From Balamuthia mandrillaris (taxonomy: Eukaryota; Discosea; Longamoebia; Balamuthiidae), in assembly GCA_031835245.1 (NCBI GenBank), contig JAVKOQ010000067.1, forward strand, positions 1 to 64,000: a stretch of DNA of 64,000 nucleotides. Direction: 5' to 3'. Below, piece after piece: positions 1 to 12,047 of the stretch. Position 1 is the first letter of the stretch. The number at the start of each line of letters is the position of its first letter. A program made the translations under genes and the position numbers. The notes beneath the pieces are model-generated. The model worked only from the letters and a program-made list of their open reading frames with translations, did not search any database and was not told where the DNA came from.

Positions 1-375
1 AAAGCTCTTCTATAACTTCTTAAAAACTTCATCTTTCTTTACTTTGGTACTGTAGGGCATGTTTATGATAAACTGAATTGCTTTTCATTGTAAGCATTAT
101 TAGAGATTAAGAGTATTGACCTTTCAAGTTGCTTCAGTTCCTAACCTGCATCCTTAGCTCAAATCACTCAATGGAGACTACTGATGCCAGTGAGCTCTGC
201 AGTTTCGATAACTCACGCCCACGCCGTGAACAACCTTAATTGCGATTTCCATTGGAGCCAAGCAGTTGGAACTCTGAAGAACTAGTGATTTTCAAACCTG
301 AGGGGTCGATAACTGGCTGCATTGGAGAAAGAAAGAGTAGAAAGAAAGAGTAGAAAGAAAGCGTGAAACCCGGAG
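1..375. other. Upstream segment, no gene seen
   Basis: No convincing coding frame lies here; the only open frames are short and overlap TMEM147 on the other strand. The segment probably holds the 5' region of TMEM147 and perhaps the tail of a gene beyond the left edge. It has neither the GTCGAC nor the CGTCACGA element seen at many other starts in this window. Confidence 0.5.
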
Positions 376-1311
376 ATGACGTTCCTGAACTTTGTGAACT
401 GTGCTTTGCTTACCTTCGCTCCTTCGTTCATCCTTTACAAAGCGACCAACCTGTGCGTATCTTTCCTTGTCGAACACTTTGTCCGCCGCTCTTTGCTGAG
501 ATGTGCGTTTTTTGTTTTTTGTCCTTCGATCACAGGTCTGAGTTTGGGGCTTTGCTTCTCAGCACCTATGCTGGTCTTGCATACATAGCGTCCGAAGCCG
601 CCAAGGCACGTTGTACTACTTTCACTTTGTGCTTTAGCGTTGCTCGCAAGCCTTGACATCCTTTCTACAGCTGATCTTACTTGCCACTTTTCTGCCCACT
701 ACGGAAAGCCTCGAGTTTGATCTCGTTCAAGTAAGTTCTTCTCTGCCTTCTACGCGTGCACTGATTCTCGCTCTTTTGTGCTCTTGCTCACTTATTCACT
801 CGCTGCAGCACCTTTTGCGTGGAGTAGCCGGCGTGGCCGACATTGTTGCCATCTACTTCATCCTCAACTTGAGGGGCATGGGGGGTGGCGACGTACGGAT
901 TCTTGGCGTTGGTTTAGGTCTCTCCCCCTCTCTCACTCTGCGGCTTTCTGCCCACTCACGCTCACAGTGCTCTACTTTCTTAGGATGGGGCACGGCTGAG
1001 TCCTTGGTTACCCGCTTGGCGCCTCTGTGGATTGGTGCACGACAAATGGAGTTCCAGTGGGACTACGTGTTTACTGGCATAAACGCCAATTTCAGCTTGG
1101 TGCGTTCCTCACCTTTCGCTTTGCTTCTCCTCTTCCCTTCTGTTCGTTTCTTTCTTGCTTTCCTCGATGATAAAAACACACAAGCCACGAGAAGATAATT
1201 AGATATATGGCTTCTGACCGTTTTAAAAACTCATGTGGAGTGTGTGTGAGTTGTCCACAATGGGCATACTCACGCACTTATAGGCCGAGTTTGAGAGAAT
1301 CTGCCCCTCCT

Positions 1312-1350
<39 letters not shown>

Positions 1351-1770
1351 GCCCAACAATTGACAATGGGTGATTTACTGCTTGATCTGTTTTCATGTGC
1401 TTGTGACTTTTGCAGCTTCGCAGCGTGGCGTTTGCGGCGTTGGTTTGGCTATGGAGCTGGAATCGACACAAACGGGAGCGCAGAGAGGAAAACGCCTCTT
1501 CCTCCGACTCTCTCGTCACTTTTCTTTTGGGTCTTAGCTTATTTTTTCCGGTTTTAACCAGGTTCCCTCTCTCTCTTTCTCTCTCTCTTGCCCAACAAAT
1601 CTTAACAAAAATAAAACACACACACAAACAGCTACTTGGAACAAGGAATTGGAGTGGAGAAAGGTTACGTGCTGTTGCTTCAAGGGTGCTTCACAGTGGG
1701 ATTGGCTTTCATCGTTAAGTCTCTCTACTTTGCTGCCAAACCTGAACCGGGAACTAAGAAACGGGATTAA
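376..1770 (+). CDS. TMEM147: TMEM147 homologue, ER multipass membrane protein (BOS complex)
   Basis: Seven exons: 376-452, 536-605, 671-730, 809-917, 984-1099, 1416-1561, 1632-1770. They join in frame to 238 residues (human TMEM147 has 224). The spliced product matches the family along its length: an N-terminal MTFLNFVNC helix, then LATFLP, VADIVAIYF, the hallmark WGTAES and PLWIGAR-MEF-W blocks, NFSLV, and a hydrophobic last helix. TMEM147 is a polytopic ER protein that joins Nicalin and NOMO in the BOS complex, which binds the ribosome-Sec61 translocon during synthesis of multipass proteins. Intron 2 (606-670) starts with GC rather than GT. The stop lies 46 bases from the stop of the convergent PPAN gene, so the 3' UTRs probably overlap. 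Identity is strong; exon edges are by eye. Confidence 0.9.
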
Positions 1771-1816
1771 TAATAGCAATAAAAGAAGTGAAAGGAGAAA
1801 CTTTGGCTTTTCTTTT

Positions 1817-3432
1817 TTAGTTGGGATGAGAAGTGCTTCTTTGCTTTTTGGTTTTGCGTGCTGTTGTTGCGAAGCGAACCACTTTCTTTGGTTTACTTTT
1901 TGTGTCTGCACTACGACGGCGTTTCATTGGTGTCACTTTCTTCTTGCTCTGATACTCTTCGTCTTCCCTCTTTTCCTCCTCTTCATCTTCTTCGTTACCT
2001 TCATCATCTTCTTGCTCTTCTTGCTCTTCCTCCTCTTCTTCTTGTTGTCCTTCGAGTCGTTCTATGTCGCTGTCCTCATAGTCGTACTCTTCAAGAGTGG
2101 CATCGCCCACAAGCTTCCCCTTCTTGCGAAGGTTCTCCTCCTGCTCCTTTCTTCTTTGCTCTTTGAGCAGCGCCTGCTGCCTCTTCTTTTCTTGCAGCTC
2201 CGCTATTTCTTCCTCCGTTTTGTTCACTGCAGAAAAATTTAAATGTTTCCGTAAGTCTGCCAAAACGAAAAATGCAAAACATGATGCTGGACTGGTCCGC
2301 CAACATAAAGAAAAATGATACATACCATATTCATGGAAAACCACTTCACCCTCGCAGAAGCCTTCTTGCACTTTGATCAGATGCAGCTGCAAACGAGGAC
2401 CCAACTCCTGCAGTCGAATGGCACTTCGCTGAGCGCCGCCAGTTGCTGTTGCTGCTCTAGCCGTTTGTTGGGCTCTCTTGCGTTGACGCCAGGAGGAATG
2501 AGAGGATGAAGCAGAGGAGCTGCCTTTGTCGTCCTCATCGATCACCACCTGAGCATCCTCGTCTTCCACATCGCTCTCACTAGCTCTTGCTTCCCTGGTC
2601 ATCATTTTTGTTTTTTGTTTTTTGGTTTTTTCAGAAAAGCAAGAAGAAAGAAACCAAAGAAAAAAAAAGGAAATGGAAGCAAAGGAAAAGGAAACGGAAA
2701 AGAAATAACGTACCGCAAGACATACTCGGAGACATCGCGCAGCTTGCTCAAGTCAGGAATTTGGGTCTGCACTATTCTTTTCACGCTCTTTGACAGACCT
2801 ACTTGCTTGACTGTGATGAGATAGTGCCGAAAAGAAACGGTCTTTGTCTCTGCATCATAGTTGAACAGCGCCACTCGCTTACAGTCCGACAATTTAATCT
2901 GTTATTTTGTTGCGTGTTTGTTTGTGAAGGATTAATAGAGTCAAGCTTTTGATCTATTGATAACTCAGAGAAGCTAAAAAGAAGAACAAAAAAAGCAAGA
3001 AAGGAAAGAAGAAGAAACGACAAGAAAGAACCAGGAGCACATAGAAGGAAGAGGTACCGTTTGGACGTTAATGGGAGGAAACAGTTTCTGGAAAAGGATG
3101 GACATGAGGTGCGTCTCTTTACTCGCTCCTTTGAAGTTAAAGTTGTTAAGTACCACCTGTTTTACTATGTTAACAACCTGCAAAAAAAGAAAAAAAAAGA
3201 AAAAAAGAAAAAAGAAAAAGAAAAACGAAAAAGAAAAGAAGAAAGCAAAACCCAAAAAAAAAACAAACGAAGAAGAGAGAGAGAGAGGAGAGAGGGAGGA
3301 GATTCATTCATACCAAAGGTGGGTGCTTGTACTCCGAACCAGGCGACTTGGGATGAAGTTGCAGCCGCACAATGTCCCTCGAAAGAGTGTAGCTAAGCCA
3401 ACCAACAAAATTATCAGTCATCAAGAGAGAGT

Positions 3433-3480
<48 letters not shown>

Positions 3481-3729
3481 AGAGAGAGAAGAGTAAAAGA
3501 AGGAGAGAAAAACCTGTCGATGCGAAAGGTGAGGGTAGGGCCACGAGGAAGGCGCGCAAGACGGAGATAGGAGGCCGTTTCCGTGGAGGACAAAATCAAA
3601 AAGTTGGTCACTCCCAACGGACCCGCTACATGCAAGAAATCTTTCAACGAATTTGTTTTCTTTTCCTGTTTGTTTTTTTTTTTTTGATGTTTGAAAAAAG
3701 AAAAAAGAGAAGGGCCGAATAGATGAAAG

Positions 3730-3769
<40 letters not shown>

Positions 3770-4067
3770 GGAAGAGAGACAGAGAGAGAGAGAGAGAAGC
3801 GGCTTACTCGCAACTTTGTAGCGGTAAAAGGTTGCATGACGCGACGGAGATCTTCCTCAAGCCATTGCACAGTCTTGCCGACTCTACCTCGCTTCAGCAC
3901 GAAACATTGGTCGGTCAGCTGTGCGGCGGGATCGACCACGTGTGTTCGCTTCTTGCCCTGTTTCAATTTTTTTCCGCACGTTCACGATTGATCAGAACAA
4001 ACAAACGTTCAAGACCCCCTTTGGAGCGGATAAGAACCTTTCTTCCTCCTTTTCTTCGTCTTCCCAT
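1817..4067 (-). CDS. PPAN: PPAN/SSF1 homologue, Brix-domain ribosome biogenesis factor
   Basis: Eight exons read leftward: 4038-4067, 3808-3957, 3514-3665, 3314-3392, 3058-3177, 2714-2898, 2326-2594, 1817-2226. Phases close to 464 residues. The Brix domain (roughly residues 15-330) shows family blocks in order: a basic start MGRRRKGGRK, RRVMQPFTATKLR, AGPLGVTNFLIL, LPRGPTLTFR, LFPPINV, FRHYLITV, and ELGPRLQLHLIKVQEG near the end. After it comes a Glu-rich acidic stretch and a Lys/Arg-rich tail, as in other Peter Pan proteins. The family acts in the nucleolus in 27S pre-rRNA processing for the large subunit. Introns are filled with GA repeats on the plus strand, so CT on the sense strand. The first exon carries only ten codons. 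CGTCACGA (4165-4172) and GTCGAC (4240-4245) lie upstream in the divergent promoter shared with VPS50. Confidence 0.93.
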
Positions 4068-4562
4068 GACCACAGCCAGCACTCCAAGCGAGAGAGAATC
4101 AGCGGAGCGGAAGTGGCTTTCTTCTTTCTTTCCTTTTTCTTTCCTTTCTTATTTTGTACCGTGTCGTCACGAAAACAAACTAGGAGGACAATACACCTAT
4201 TATGTCATTTTCGTTCAGATGGGAGAGGAAACCTATTATGTCGACATTAAACCAAGATATTGTCGATTAACTGGAGATTTTTTGAAATATCGCAAGTCTA
4301 TCGAAAAATATCAGGATAATTGTGAACGGTGCGTTTATTATTCTTCGCTACGCGTAAAGGAAGGAAAGCAAAGAGAGCGGCACAAACGAAAGAAGAACAA
4401 GGGCCTTAAAAAAACAAACAAACAAACAAACAAACAAACAAACAAACAAACAAACGTTAGGCTTTACTTTCCCTCACCTCCAGTGCACTTTCCGTTCCTC
4501 CTGGAGACACGCCCTTTTCTGTCTGCTCAACCTTTTAAAAAAAGGAAGTATAAAAGGGAAGA
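4068..4562. promoter_or_regulatory. Divergent promoter region between PPAN and VPS50
   Basis: About 495 bases separate the two start codons. Visible elements are CGTCACGA (4165-4172) and GTCGAC (4240-4245), plus a repeated ACCTATTATGTC just before and within the GTCGAC element. An (AAAC)n run sits at 4408-4455. TATAAAAG at 4549-4556 is only seven bases from the VPS50 start codon, so it is unlikely to act as a TATA box for that start. Function is inferred from recurrence of the motifs elsewhere in this window. Confidence 0.5.
4408..4455. repeat. (AAAC)n microsatellite
   Basis: A near-perfect tetranucleotide run of about 12 copies in the PPAN-VPS50 intergenic region. Unlike most repeats here, it lies outside introns. 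Confidence 0.9.
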
Positions 4563-6766
4563 ATGGATTTCCTCAACAAGCTGAAGTTGAGCAACGTGAC
4601 CAACCTCTTGCCTCCAGCAGTGGCCCTGCTACGAGGAGGAGGGCAAGAGGAGGAGGAGGAAGACCTGAGCACACCCCTTCCGCCCGAATATACCATCGTA
4701 CCTCTCTCTCTCTCTCTCCTCACTCTTTTTTGTTTTTAAAAAAACAATAATTGATGAAGTCCACACAAAAAAATGGTGCAACAGACAACCACCCCAAAAG
4801 AAGAGCTGCTGCTGAGCTCCCTCGACCCGTGCTTCTACGAGGAGAGCTTTGACCCTATGGACCACCTCTTCAAGAAGACCGTGCCGGAGGACATGGACGA
4901 GGCGTGGCTGCGCAGCGAGATCGAGCGGACCAGGGAGCTGCAAAACGTGGTTGACTCTGCTCTCTCCGCACGCGTGCTCAAGAGTTATGGCGCCTTTGGT
5001 AAGCGGTCTCCTTTTTCTTGTCCTTCTTGCTCATGTTTTTCTTGTTCTTGTCAACACGCATGTACTTCTCGTTCTCTCCCGTTCTCACGTGTCTCCTTTG
5101 TGCTTGTAGTGCAAGGCATGAATCAGATACAGCAGCTAGGGTTGGACCTCCACATGACGGCTTTTCTTTGCAAGAAAGCAAGACAGCAGTTGGCCAGTGC
5201 CAAGGAGGACCTCACCAAAAGCGGTCTCACTCTCCTTGGCTATCAGCGTCGGATACAAGTCATTGAGGTTCGCTCTTTCCCTAGTCTCTATTCCTTGTGG
5301 ATTCCAAGTTAGTGTTAAAAGCTTTGCTGTTGGTTTTCTTTATTCCTTTTGTTTTTCATTCATGAACACTAGACGGTTTTGAATCATCTCATTTCCATAC
5401 GGAGCATCCTTTACATGGAAACGCAGCTGTTGGAAGCCTTAGAGCAAGGAGACTTTCCCGCTGCCATTCAAAAGTGTATGGACGCAAAGAAGCGTGCACA
5501 GGCTCATTCTCAGTTTGCAGCTGTGCATGCCCTCAGTGCACGCCTCCAGGTTCCTTGCTCTCACCCCTTTACTTTCTTTTCTCACTCTCCCTCACTCTCT
5601 TGCCGAACAGGAACATTACATAAACTTGCAGAAAAAGTTGCATCAGTCGCTGTTGGATCAGTGTTCTCAATTTCAAGAAGGAGCTTATGAGCGAGCTCTC
5701 GTGGGGTCCGCTTTATCTTCTCATTCTCTGATGCTCTCTGATCTCTCTTCACCTACTTATCTATTGTTATTGTGGTCAGCTATCGCCTCTTATCTAAGAC
5801 CCATCGCGTCTTAGAGAAACTCCAACGGCATTACCTGGAGACGATCACCATCAAAACTCAAAGCGTTCTTAATGCTCATGTTTTTATGTCGGAAGAGAAC
5901 ACAGCAAACGTCGAAAAGCTTAAACAGTATGTAACTGTTATTCATTCCCATTGTTCGATGAGCTTATTCTGTGATTCACCAAAGGATGAAGTTTCGAGAG
6001 CTGTGCAGGCATTTACGCGAGGATCACTTTATGTCTTGTTTCCTTACTATTTTGGAATGCTTGACCCACATCATGTTCTGCTATCATCTTATGTGCCGTT
6101 ATCACGAAAAGGCAAATGAGTATGTTGCTTCTTCTCTTTCTCTTTCTTCTCTCCTTCGCCCCTTCTCTGTCTTATTAGTCGCTTTTTTTTGTGTTTTGTG
6201 GGATAGTACTGCAGGATCAGGAAGCCCAAGTTTGGGAAGCCAGTTCAAGGACATTTACTTGGGATTGGAAGGCTTTCGAAAGACTATTTGGGCAGAGATG
6301 CAACGCAAGGTATCTGCTCTCATTTCCACGGCCAACTTAGCCAACTTTCAAATTGATGAGTTCTTGCGAGTGCTTGGGGCTATCAAACAGGTTTATCTCT
6401 CTTGTTCTATCCACATTACGTTTTCTTATTTTCTTGCAAATTTATTGTGCATATTTACCTATTGTAAATATATTGTATTTAGTTTATTGAAATAGGAGAC
6501 GAATTTAGCGATAGTAAGTCGCACAGTCTCATTGGATCTATCAAGAAACAGAGCAAAGCGTATTTCATCAAAGAGCACAAATCTCGGTTAGAGGTCAGTT
6601 CTCTCTCTCTCTCTCTCTCTCTCTCCTCTCTCAGTTGTGATGACCATTTCTTTCCATCGCAATAGGATTTACCGACAATTTTAGAAGCTGAAAACTGGGT
6701 ACCAATGCCTGTTCGACCAACTTATAGTCTCCTTGGTAACTCTTTCCTACCTTTTCTACTTTTTAC

Positions 6767-6807
<41 letters not shown>

Positions 6808-9141
6808 ACCAATAATAACCCATGAATAAACTATCAAACACAGATATCAAGGAGTTAAAACGGTTCCTACAAAGAAGAATCAAAGGAGAGATGACGGCTG
6901 GAATAGTCAATCCTTTACCGAACGAGGCCTCAAGCACCAGTCCCTTAGTTTCAAACGCTACGAACAGTCTATCACAAGATTCTGTCTTTGATGGCTTTGT
7001 AAAAGCTGGAAATCCCTTCTCTGCTTTATTATCTGCTTCGAGATCTTCTTACTCGCAATCCAGCAAACGTAATGACATCAACAATGATGACCTTTTAGGA
7101 GAATCACAATCAACAGCAACCATGGTGAGTCCAAACAATATCGTATATAACGTTTTTCTTACTTACTGTCATCGTTCTTTTAATGAGCAGAATGGAGCAA
7201 AAGCTCAAGTGGAAGAAGAGGAGATAAACCCAGCGTTACTCGCCCAATACGTTGACGAAGGAGATGGACAGCAGCATCTAGTATCTTCAACTCAATCATC
7301 GAGTCGCATATCAAAGAGTTCTCTCACTTTCTCTTCTTTGGTAATTGAGTCTAAATATCTTACTAATCTTTTCTTATTATTTACTGCACTATATTTCAAG
7401 TGAAAGAGTCGGCCGAAGCCAGTCCATTACTTGCCTCTACCACTCTACGGTTTTTGCAGTATATAGGAAAGTATTTGCACATGATGGAAGTGCTTCAACC
7501 AATATCGTTCGAAGTCTTTGTTGGAATTACTCAGCTTTTTGAATACTATGTGCGTCCCTCCTCGCTCTTTCCTTCTTTCCCTCTCTCATCCTTCAATTTA
7601 CGCCGTTTGCAGATGCACACAATTCAAGATTTTTTTTCACATGAAGCCAAAACTGATGTTGCGCCAGGTACGCTTTCTCTCTTTCTCATTCTCTCTATCT
7701 TTCTTTGGAGCTGCTCTCTCTCTCTCCCTCCCCGCTCTCTCACCTGTACCCCACACCCATTTTCTCCTTTTTTTTTTCAATAAGCTCCCAGTGCACAATT
7801 ATCCCAAACGTTATCGCGTATTCGGAGTCAGATTATCCATGGCACCGGCACTGGTACCTTTCCCACTCCATTCTCTTTTATATATGTTTGGTTTACCACA
7901 GCTATGATTTTTTGATTATTTGTATCTATGCCTTCTACAGCACCAGAAAAGAGAGGCAAATTTTCCATCCAAAGCGCCAGATTATCGCAGCTGGTGCAAG
8001 CACATCTGACTTCTCCAGGATGTGCCTTTGGCCTCTCGGAGCGAGTGCTTGGAGTAGAGTCTCTTGTATTTATGGCCAACGCAATGAACACTGTCAAAGA
8101 GCGGATACGGGTTAAAAAAAGCCACTCTTTCCCTTTCATCTAATGCTTTGTTATTAACACTTGTTCTTCTCCTCAATTTCTTTCACACAAACAGGGTTTG
8201 GTACCACGAAACAGACATCACTATTTTACGCAATTTTACACGACGAGTGTGGATCTGGTACAAGAACTGCGCCGAAGCGTTTATAATAGCGTAATACCTT
8301 TATTCTTGGATGTACGCTCCTCTCTCCTCTCCCTTTCCATCAGCACCTAACTTTTGAAAACAAAAACTATTCAGCTCGACAATTTTGTTACTCAGATTGC
8401 AGCTATAAAGTGGGACATTAAAGATGTCGGCGTCCAACATAACGCTTACGTCAGTATCCTTTATTTCTTTTGTTTTCTAGTTCATTTGTGTGTCCCCTTC
8501 GGTGTGTTTCCTTTAACTCTTTCATCAAAGACAAAATGGTGGAAAACTTTCAAAAGTTTTCGTCTCAGCTGGAAAGCGTGAGAGCAGGTGGCGTCATCGC
8601 TCTTCCTGACGAGCCATTCACTTTGTTGTGGGAGGCAGCAATCTCTCAGGCCATGGATGCACTTGTTGAAGGCTATTCCCGTGCTAAAAGGGTATTTTAT
8701 TTTTTTTATTGTTTGTTTTTCCTTTCTTCACGTTAACAACAGATAAACACGATTCTAGTGTTCGTTTGAAGGACGCGGTTTGATGAAATTGGACTTTCAA
8801 ACGTTTCAAAATGCGTTGTGCAAGTTGACAACCATTCGTCCTATTCCTAACGCTCACAAGGTGGACATGTTCATAACAGCCTTCTATGAACCAGAAGGTT
8901 CAATGAAGGATTGGGTTAAGGACCATCTCAAGGTCAGCAAATGACTCTGTATCTCCTTTTTGTTACACCATTTAACTTTTTTTCTTCGTTCTTCTCTCTT
9001 GCTTCGTTGTTTCTTTATTTATTGTTGTAGGAGTATCGCAGCAAACAGTTGCTCGGCTTGATTGGAGTCTGTTCAATGAGCCGCAAAACAAGGCAGGATG
9101 TCGTACAATACATCCAAGAACACGCCACCTCTGTAGAATAG
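4563..9141 (+). CDS. VPS50: VPS50/syndetin, EARP tethering complex subunit
   Basis: Twenty-one exons join in frame to 977 residues (human VPS50 has 964). Exons start at 4563, 4785, 5110, 5373, 5611, 5780, 5985, 6207, 6483, 6666, 6844, 7191, 7409, 7613, 7785, 7941, 8195, 8375, 8531, 8759 and 9031. The N-terminal half matches the Vps54-N-like region (FDPMDHLFKK, QGMNQIQQLG, HLISIRSILYMETQLLE, IKKQSKAYF). The C-terminal half matches the syndetin domain (GKYLHMMEVLQPISFEVF, LGVESLVFMA, QLEHNAY-type block, EGYSRAKRCSFEGRGLM, RPIPNAHKVD). VPS50 replaces VPS54 in the EARP complex, which tethers recycling endosomes and dense-core vesicles. Introns are short, and two contain CT runs near 6600 and 6775. 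The exon 5 donor (about 5705) and exon 13 acceptor (about 7409) are the least certain joins. Confidence 0.93.
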
Positions 9142-9236
9142 GAAAAAAATGAGAGGAAGAGAAAGCTAATCTCCACACAATCCTAAATATATCAGTTAAA
9201 TGAAGGTTTTCATTCCTTTTTCCTCCTTTGTTTTTT

Positions 9237-11114
9237 TCAAGCTTCTTCTTCTCTTTCATCTTCATCTTCTTGTTGTTTCTCACGGTGCAACGCGACAACG
9301 GCGGAGATGAACTGAGAAAGAACTCTGTCGGACCAATTTCCAATGTTGCCGACAGGAATGACTCCCTCTGGAAAGCCCACGTGTCCTCCTTTCTCGGTTA
9401 GAACAAAGAGCGTGTGGGCGCTTTCGCTGCATTCCTGAAGAGGCAGGGTGCTATGGTCGACGATCGGATCGTCTTTTGCATGGATAACTAACAGAGGTAC
9501 CTTCACAGCTATTTTTGGATTTGTTTGTTTCAGAATCACCCTGGTCAACAATGAAAAAAGAAGGAAGGTTTTACCAGGAATGTAGAAGCGACTGCTTGCA
9601 TCAAAATAATAGTCGTCGACGGTGTCGTAGCCAAATATGATTCGGGTAAGACGATCATCAAACTCTCTCAAACGAACGGACTTTTTTTCCAGTTAAGAAC
9701 AAGCGGACAGTTAGAAAGAAAGAAGCAAGACAGAGGCCGGAAAAAGAGGAAGACTAGGTGGGAAAAGAAATGTGGGCAATAGAGAAAAAGAGCAAAGAGC
9801 AGAGAAAAGGACAAAAGAGCAAAGAAAGAGGTGGTGTACGTTGATAACAGCGTCCACGTCGATCTCAGGAACAGCAGAGTAGATGGCTAATTGACGTTTG
9901 AAAGTCTGAATGCAACCAGCCGTTAGCACTCGGTTGTAGAGAGTTCGCCGCTCCAACACTTTTGCGGCCGACAGAAAGTCGAACGGGTTACTGCAAGATG
10001 CTGCGGCTGTCAACGGTGTCTTTTCTCCCTCTGTTTTTGTTCTGTTAGTAGAGGGAGAGAGAAACAGAGAGAGGGAGACAGAAGGGAAGGAAACCTTCGC
10101 CAAGGTACTTGACCAAGATGTTGGCACCAAGGGAGTAGCCGATGGCGATGAGGGGAGAATCCGGGTGGATGCGCCTCTTCACGTGCAGGATGGCCGCCCT
10201 GGCATCCTCCGTGTACGCTCCGCAGTAGCCTCTGGGCGTCTGTTTCAGTTACGCACGGAAAGTTATTAGCCTTGTTGTTGTTGTGGAAGGGAGGGAGAGA
10301 AGAAAACGTACGGAGATGACGGTGCCGGCAGCACCTCTGTTGTTGGCGACTACGATGCGAACGTTATCCTCTCCCATATCCGCATTCAGCCGTTTGATCA
10401 AATGTCGGATGTACCTGTTTAAAACACACACAAAAGCAAAGCAAGAAAGCAAGAAAAGGAGGAGTGTAAGAAAAAGCAAAACAAAAACGAAAAGCAAAAC
10501 AAAACAAAAACATACGTAGCATCACTCCCGCCGTTAAGCCCATGAAAGATGATGATAGTAGGCTTGGCTCGTTCTCTCTCCCATGCCCAAAAGCAGCCCT
10601 CCTCTTCCTCCTCCTCTCCTCTCGTCTCGCTGTCGCTGCGGTTGAGGGACCAGTCCAGGGTCATATGCCCTCCGTCGGCGGTGAGGAGCACCTCGCGGCG
10701 GAACCGGATGGAGGGCTTGCTGCGGAGAAAAGCGGCGACGAAGGTGGAGAGGTGCGCGTTCGTGCAGAGGAACAGCGGGAAGTATCGCTTGAAGAGAATG
10801 GGACACCGCTCGGCGATTTCCTCGGCGGAGAGCCTTATTCTTTTGGCTTCTTCTTCTTCTTCTTCTTGTCTTTCTTTCGGTTTGGAAGAGGAAGAAGAAG
10901 ATGAAGAAGATGGAGTGCGACGGCGGAAAAACAGTTTCGGCGGTTTGGCGGCGGAGAGGAAGTAATGCAGGGTGTATAGCGAGAACCCGGCGAGAGCTAT
11001 GAGGGAACACGCCTTTTTCATGTCGATGATGGTTGCTCGCGGTGTTGTCGTTGCAGTCAGCATGTGGTTGGCTCTCCTCGTCCGCGAAGACCAAAGGGAC
11101 CACTTTCCGTTCAT
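9237..11114 (-). CDS. ABHD3: ABHD1/ABHD3-type alpha/beta hydrolase, membrane-anchored lipase
   Basis: Six exons read leftward: 10516-11114, 10312-10414, 10095-10239, 9840-10030, 9575-9680, 9237-9508; 471 residues. A single hydrophobic segment (LIALAGFSLYTLHYFL) lies near the N-terminus. The hydrolase core shows FHGLNGGSDATY, VVANNRGAAG, the nucleophile elbow GYSLG (Ser), the FGYDTVDDYY-DAS block typical of ABHD1/2/3, HAKDDPIV (Asp) and GGHVGF (His), so the triad is intact. Mammalian ABHD3 cleaves phospholipids with short or oxidised acyl chains; the substrate here is unknown. The frame is open to a Met at 11210, but GTCGAC and CGTCACGA elements lie at 11163-11258. I therefore take the start at 11114, with 11021 (just before the membrane helix) as alternative. 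It converges with VPS50, 95 bases between stops. Confidence 0.88.
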
Positions 11115-11300
11115 TCTTCTCCCTCTTTTCGTTTCTTTTTCTTTTTCTATTCTTTCATGTTTTCGTGACGACATGATCATTTTGTCGACAAGAAATTTCA
11201 ATGTCGTCACGATGAGATTTTATTTTTGTCGACAATGTTTATTTACAGGTCGTCACGAAGGGTATTTGCAGACGAAAAGAAGAACGAATGAAGAGCTCGG
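11115..11300 (-). promoter_or_regulatory. ABHD3 upstream region with four palindromic elements
   Basis: The densest cluster of the recurring elements in so short a space: TCGTGACG (11163-11170), GTCGAC (11184-11189), CGTCACGA (11205-11212), GTCGAC (11229-11234) and CGTCACGA (11251-11258). The two kinds alternate every 20-25 bases. It lies between the ABHD3 start and the stop of the small heat-shock gene, both on the minus strand, so it can only be a promoter for ABHD3. The GTCGAC copies are preceded by T-runs (ATTTTGTCGACA, TTTTTGTCGACA). Confidence 0.6.
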
Positions 11301-12047
11301 TCACTTCCAGCCGGGTTCTCCCACGTAGTGAGCTCCCGTTTTGGTGACATCGGTGAGCCTCTGGATGGCCACGCGCGGTCTGGTGGAGGTGTCCCTGCTC
11401 TTGGGCAGGGTGATGATGAGCACCCCCTCGTTCATCACGGCCGTGATGCTGTTGTTGTCGATGAAGGACGGCAGGGAGAGCTTCCTGTAGAAGCTGCCAA
11501 AGTGCCTCTCGTTCTGCAGGTAGATCCCCCTCTGCTCCGCTCGGCTCTGCGGCTTGAGGCTGGAAATGATGAGCGTGCTCTGGTCGGCCTCCACGTGGAT
11601 GGTGTCCTCGTTGACGCCAGGCAGCTCGCACTCCACCCTCAGCACGTTGCCCAGGTCCAGGATGTCCGTCCTGGGCCTCCAGTAGCCACCAAAGGCCGGC
11701 AGGTTGGTGCCCGGCGTGCCCTGGTTCTTCCAGGTGTTGGTGTCCAGCAGGGGCTCCCGGAGGGGTCCCGTGGCGATGGCGCTGGTGTCCGGGGTGGCGT
11801 AGGGGGCGCGCGGGTGGTAGTAGTCGAAGCCCGGGGGATACTGGTAGGACGGGAGGACGGGAGGGCCGCCGTAGTCAAAGGTCGGGACGTAGGGCGTGTA
11901 GGGCGTGTAGGGCGTGTAGCCTGCCATCCGAGTGGTGTCCATGGCCGCTGCTGCTCCTCCTCCTCCGCCAGGAGGGCCGGTGGGCTGGGTGGTGGTGGTG
12001 GGTTGAGCGATGGGAGTGGTGGGAGGCGTGCTTGCCGTGGTTGCCAT
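11301..12047 (-). CDS. HSP20: Small heat-shock protein, alpha-crystallin (Hsp20) domain
   Basis: Single-exon gene of 248 residues. The alpha-crystallin domain runs from about residue 125 to 230: WRPRTDILDLGNVLRV, ELPGVNEDTIHVEA, LIISSLK, the ERHFGSFYRKLSLP strand and the closing GVLIITLPK, which carries the I-x-I/L-type edge. The N-terminus is disordered and rich in Thr, Pro and Gly, with a small TPY repeat (about residues 45-54). Such chaperones form oligomers that hold unfolding proteins. It is the only intronless host-like gene here and clearly more GC-rich at third positions than its neighbours, which may reflect high expression or acquisition. A TTCttGAA element and TATTTAA lie upstream. 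Confidence 0.93.
   Translation of the reverse strand: MATTASTPPTTPIAQPTTTTQPTGPPGGGGGAAAAMDTTRMAGYTPYTPYTPYVPTFDYGGPPVLPSYQYPPGFDYYHPRAPYATPDTSAIATGPLREPLLDTNTWKNQGTPGTNLPAFGGYWRPRTDILDLGNVLRVECELPGVNEDTIHVEADQSTLIISSLKPQSRAEQRGIYLQNERHFGSFYRKLSLPSFIDNNSITAVMNEGVLIITLPKSRDTSTRPRVAIQRLTDVTKTGAHYVGEPGWK

Noticed and set aside
4549-4556. TATAAAAG as the VPS50 TATA box
   Set aside because: It lies seven bases from the start codon that best matches the family, too close for a normal TATA box.
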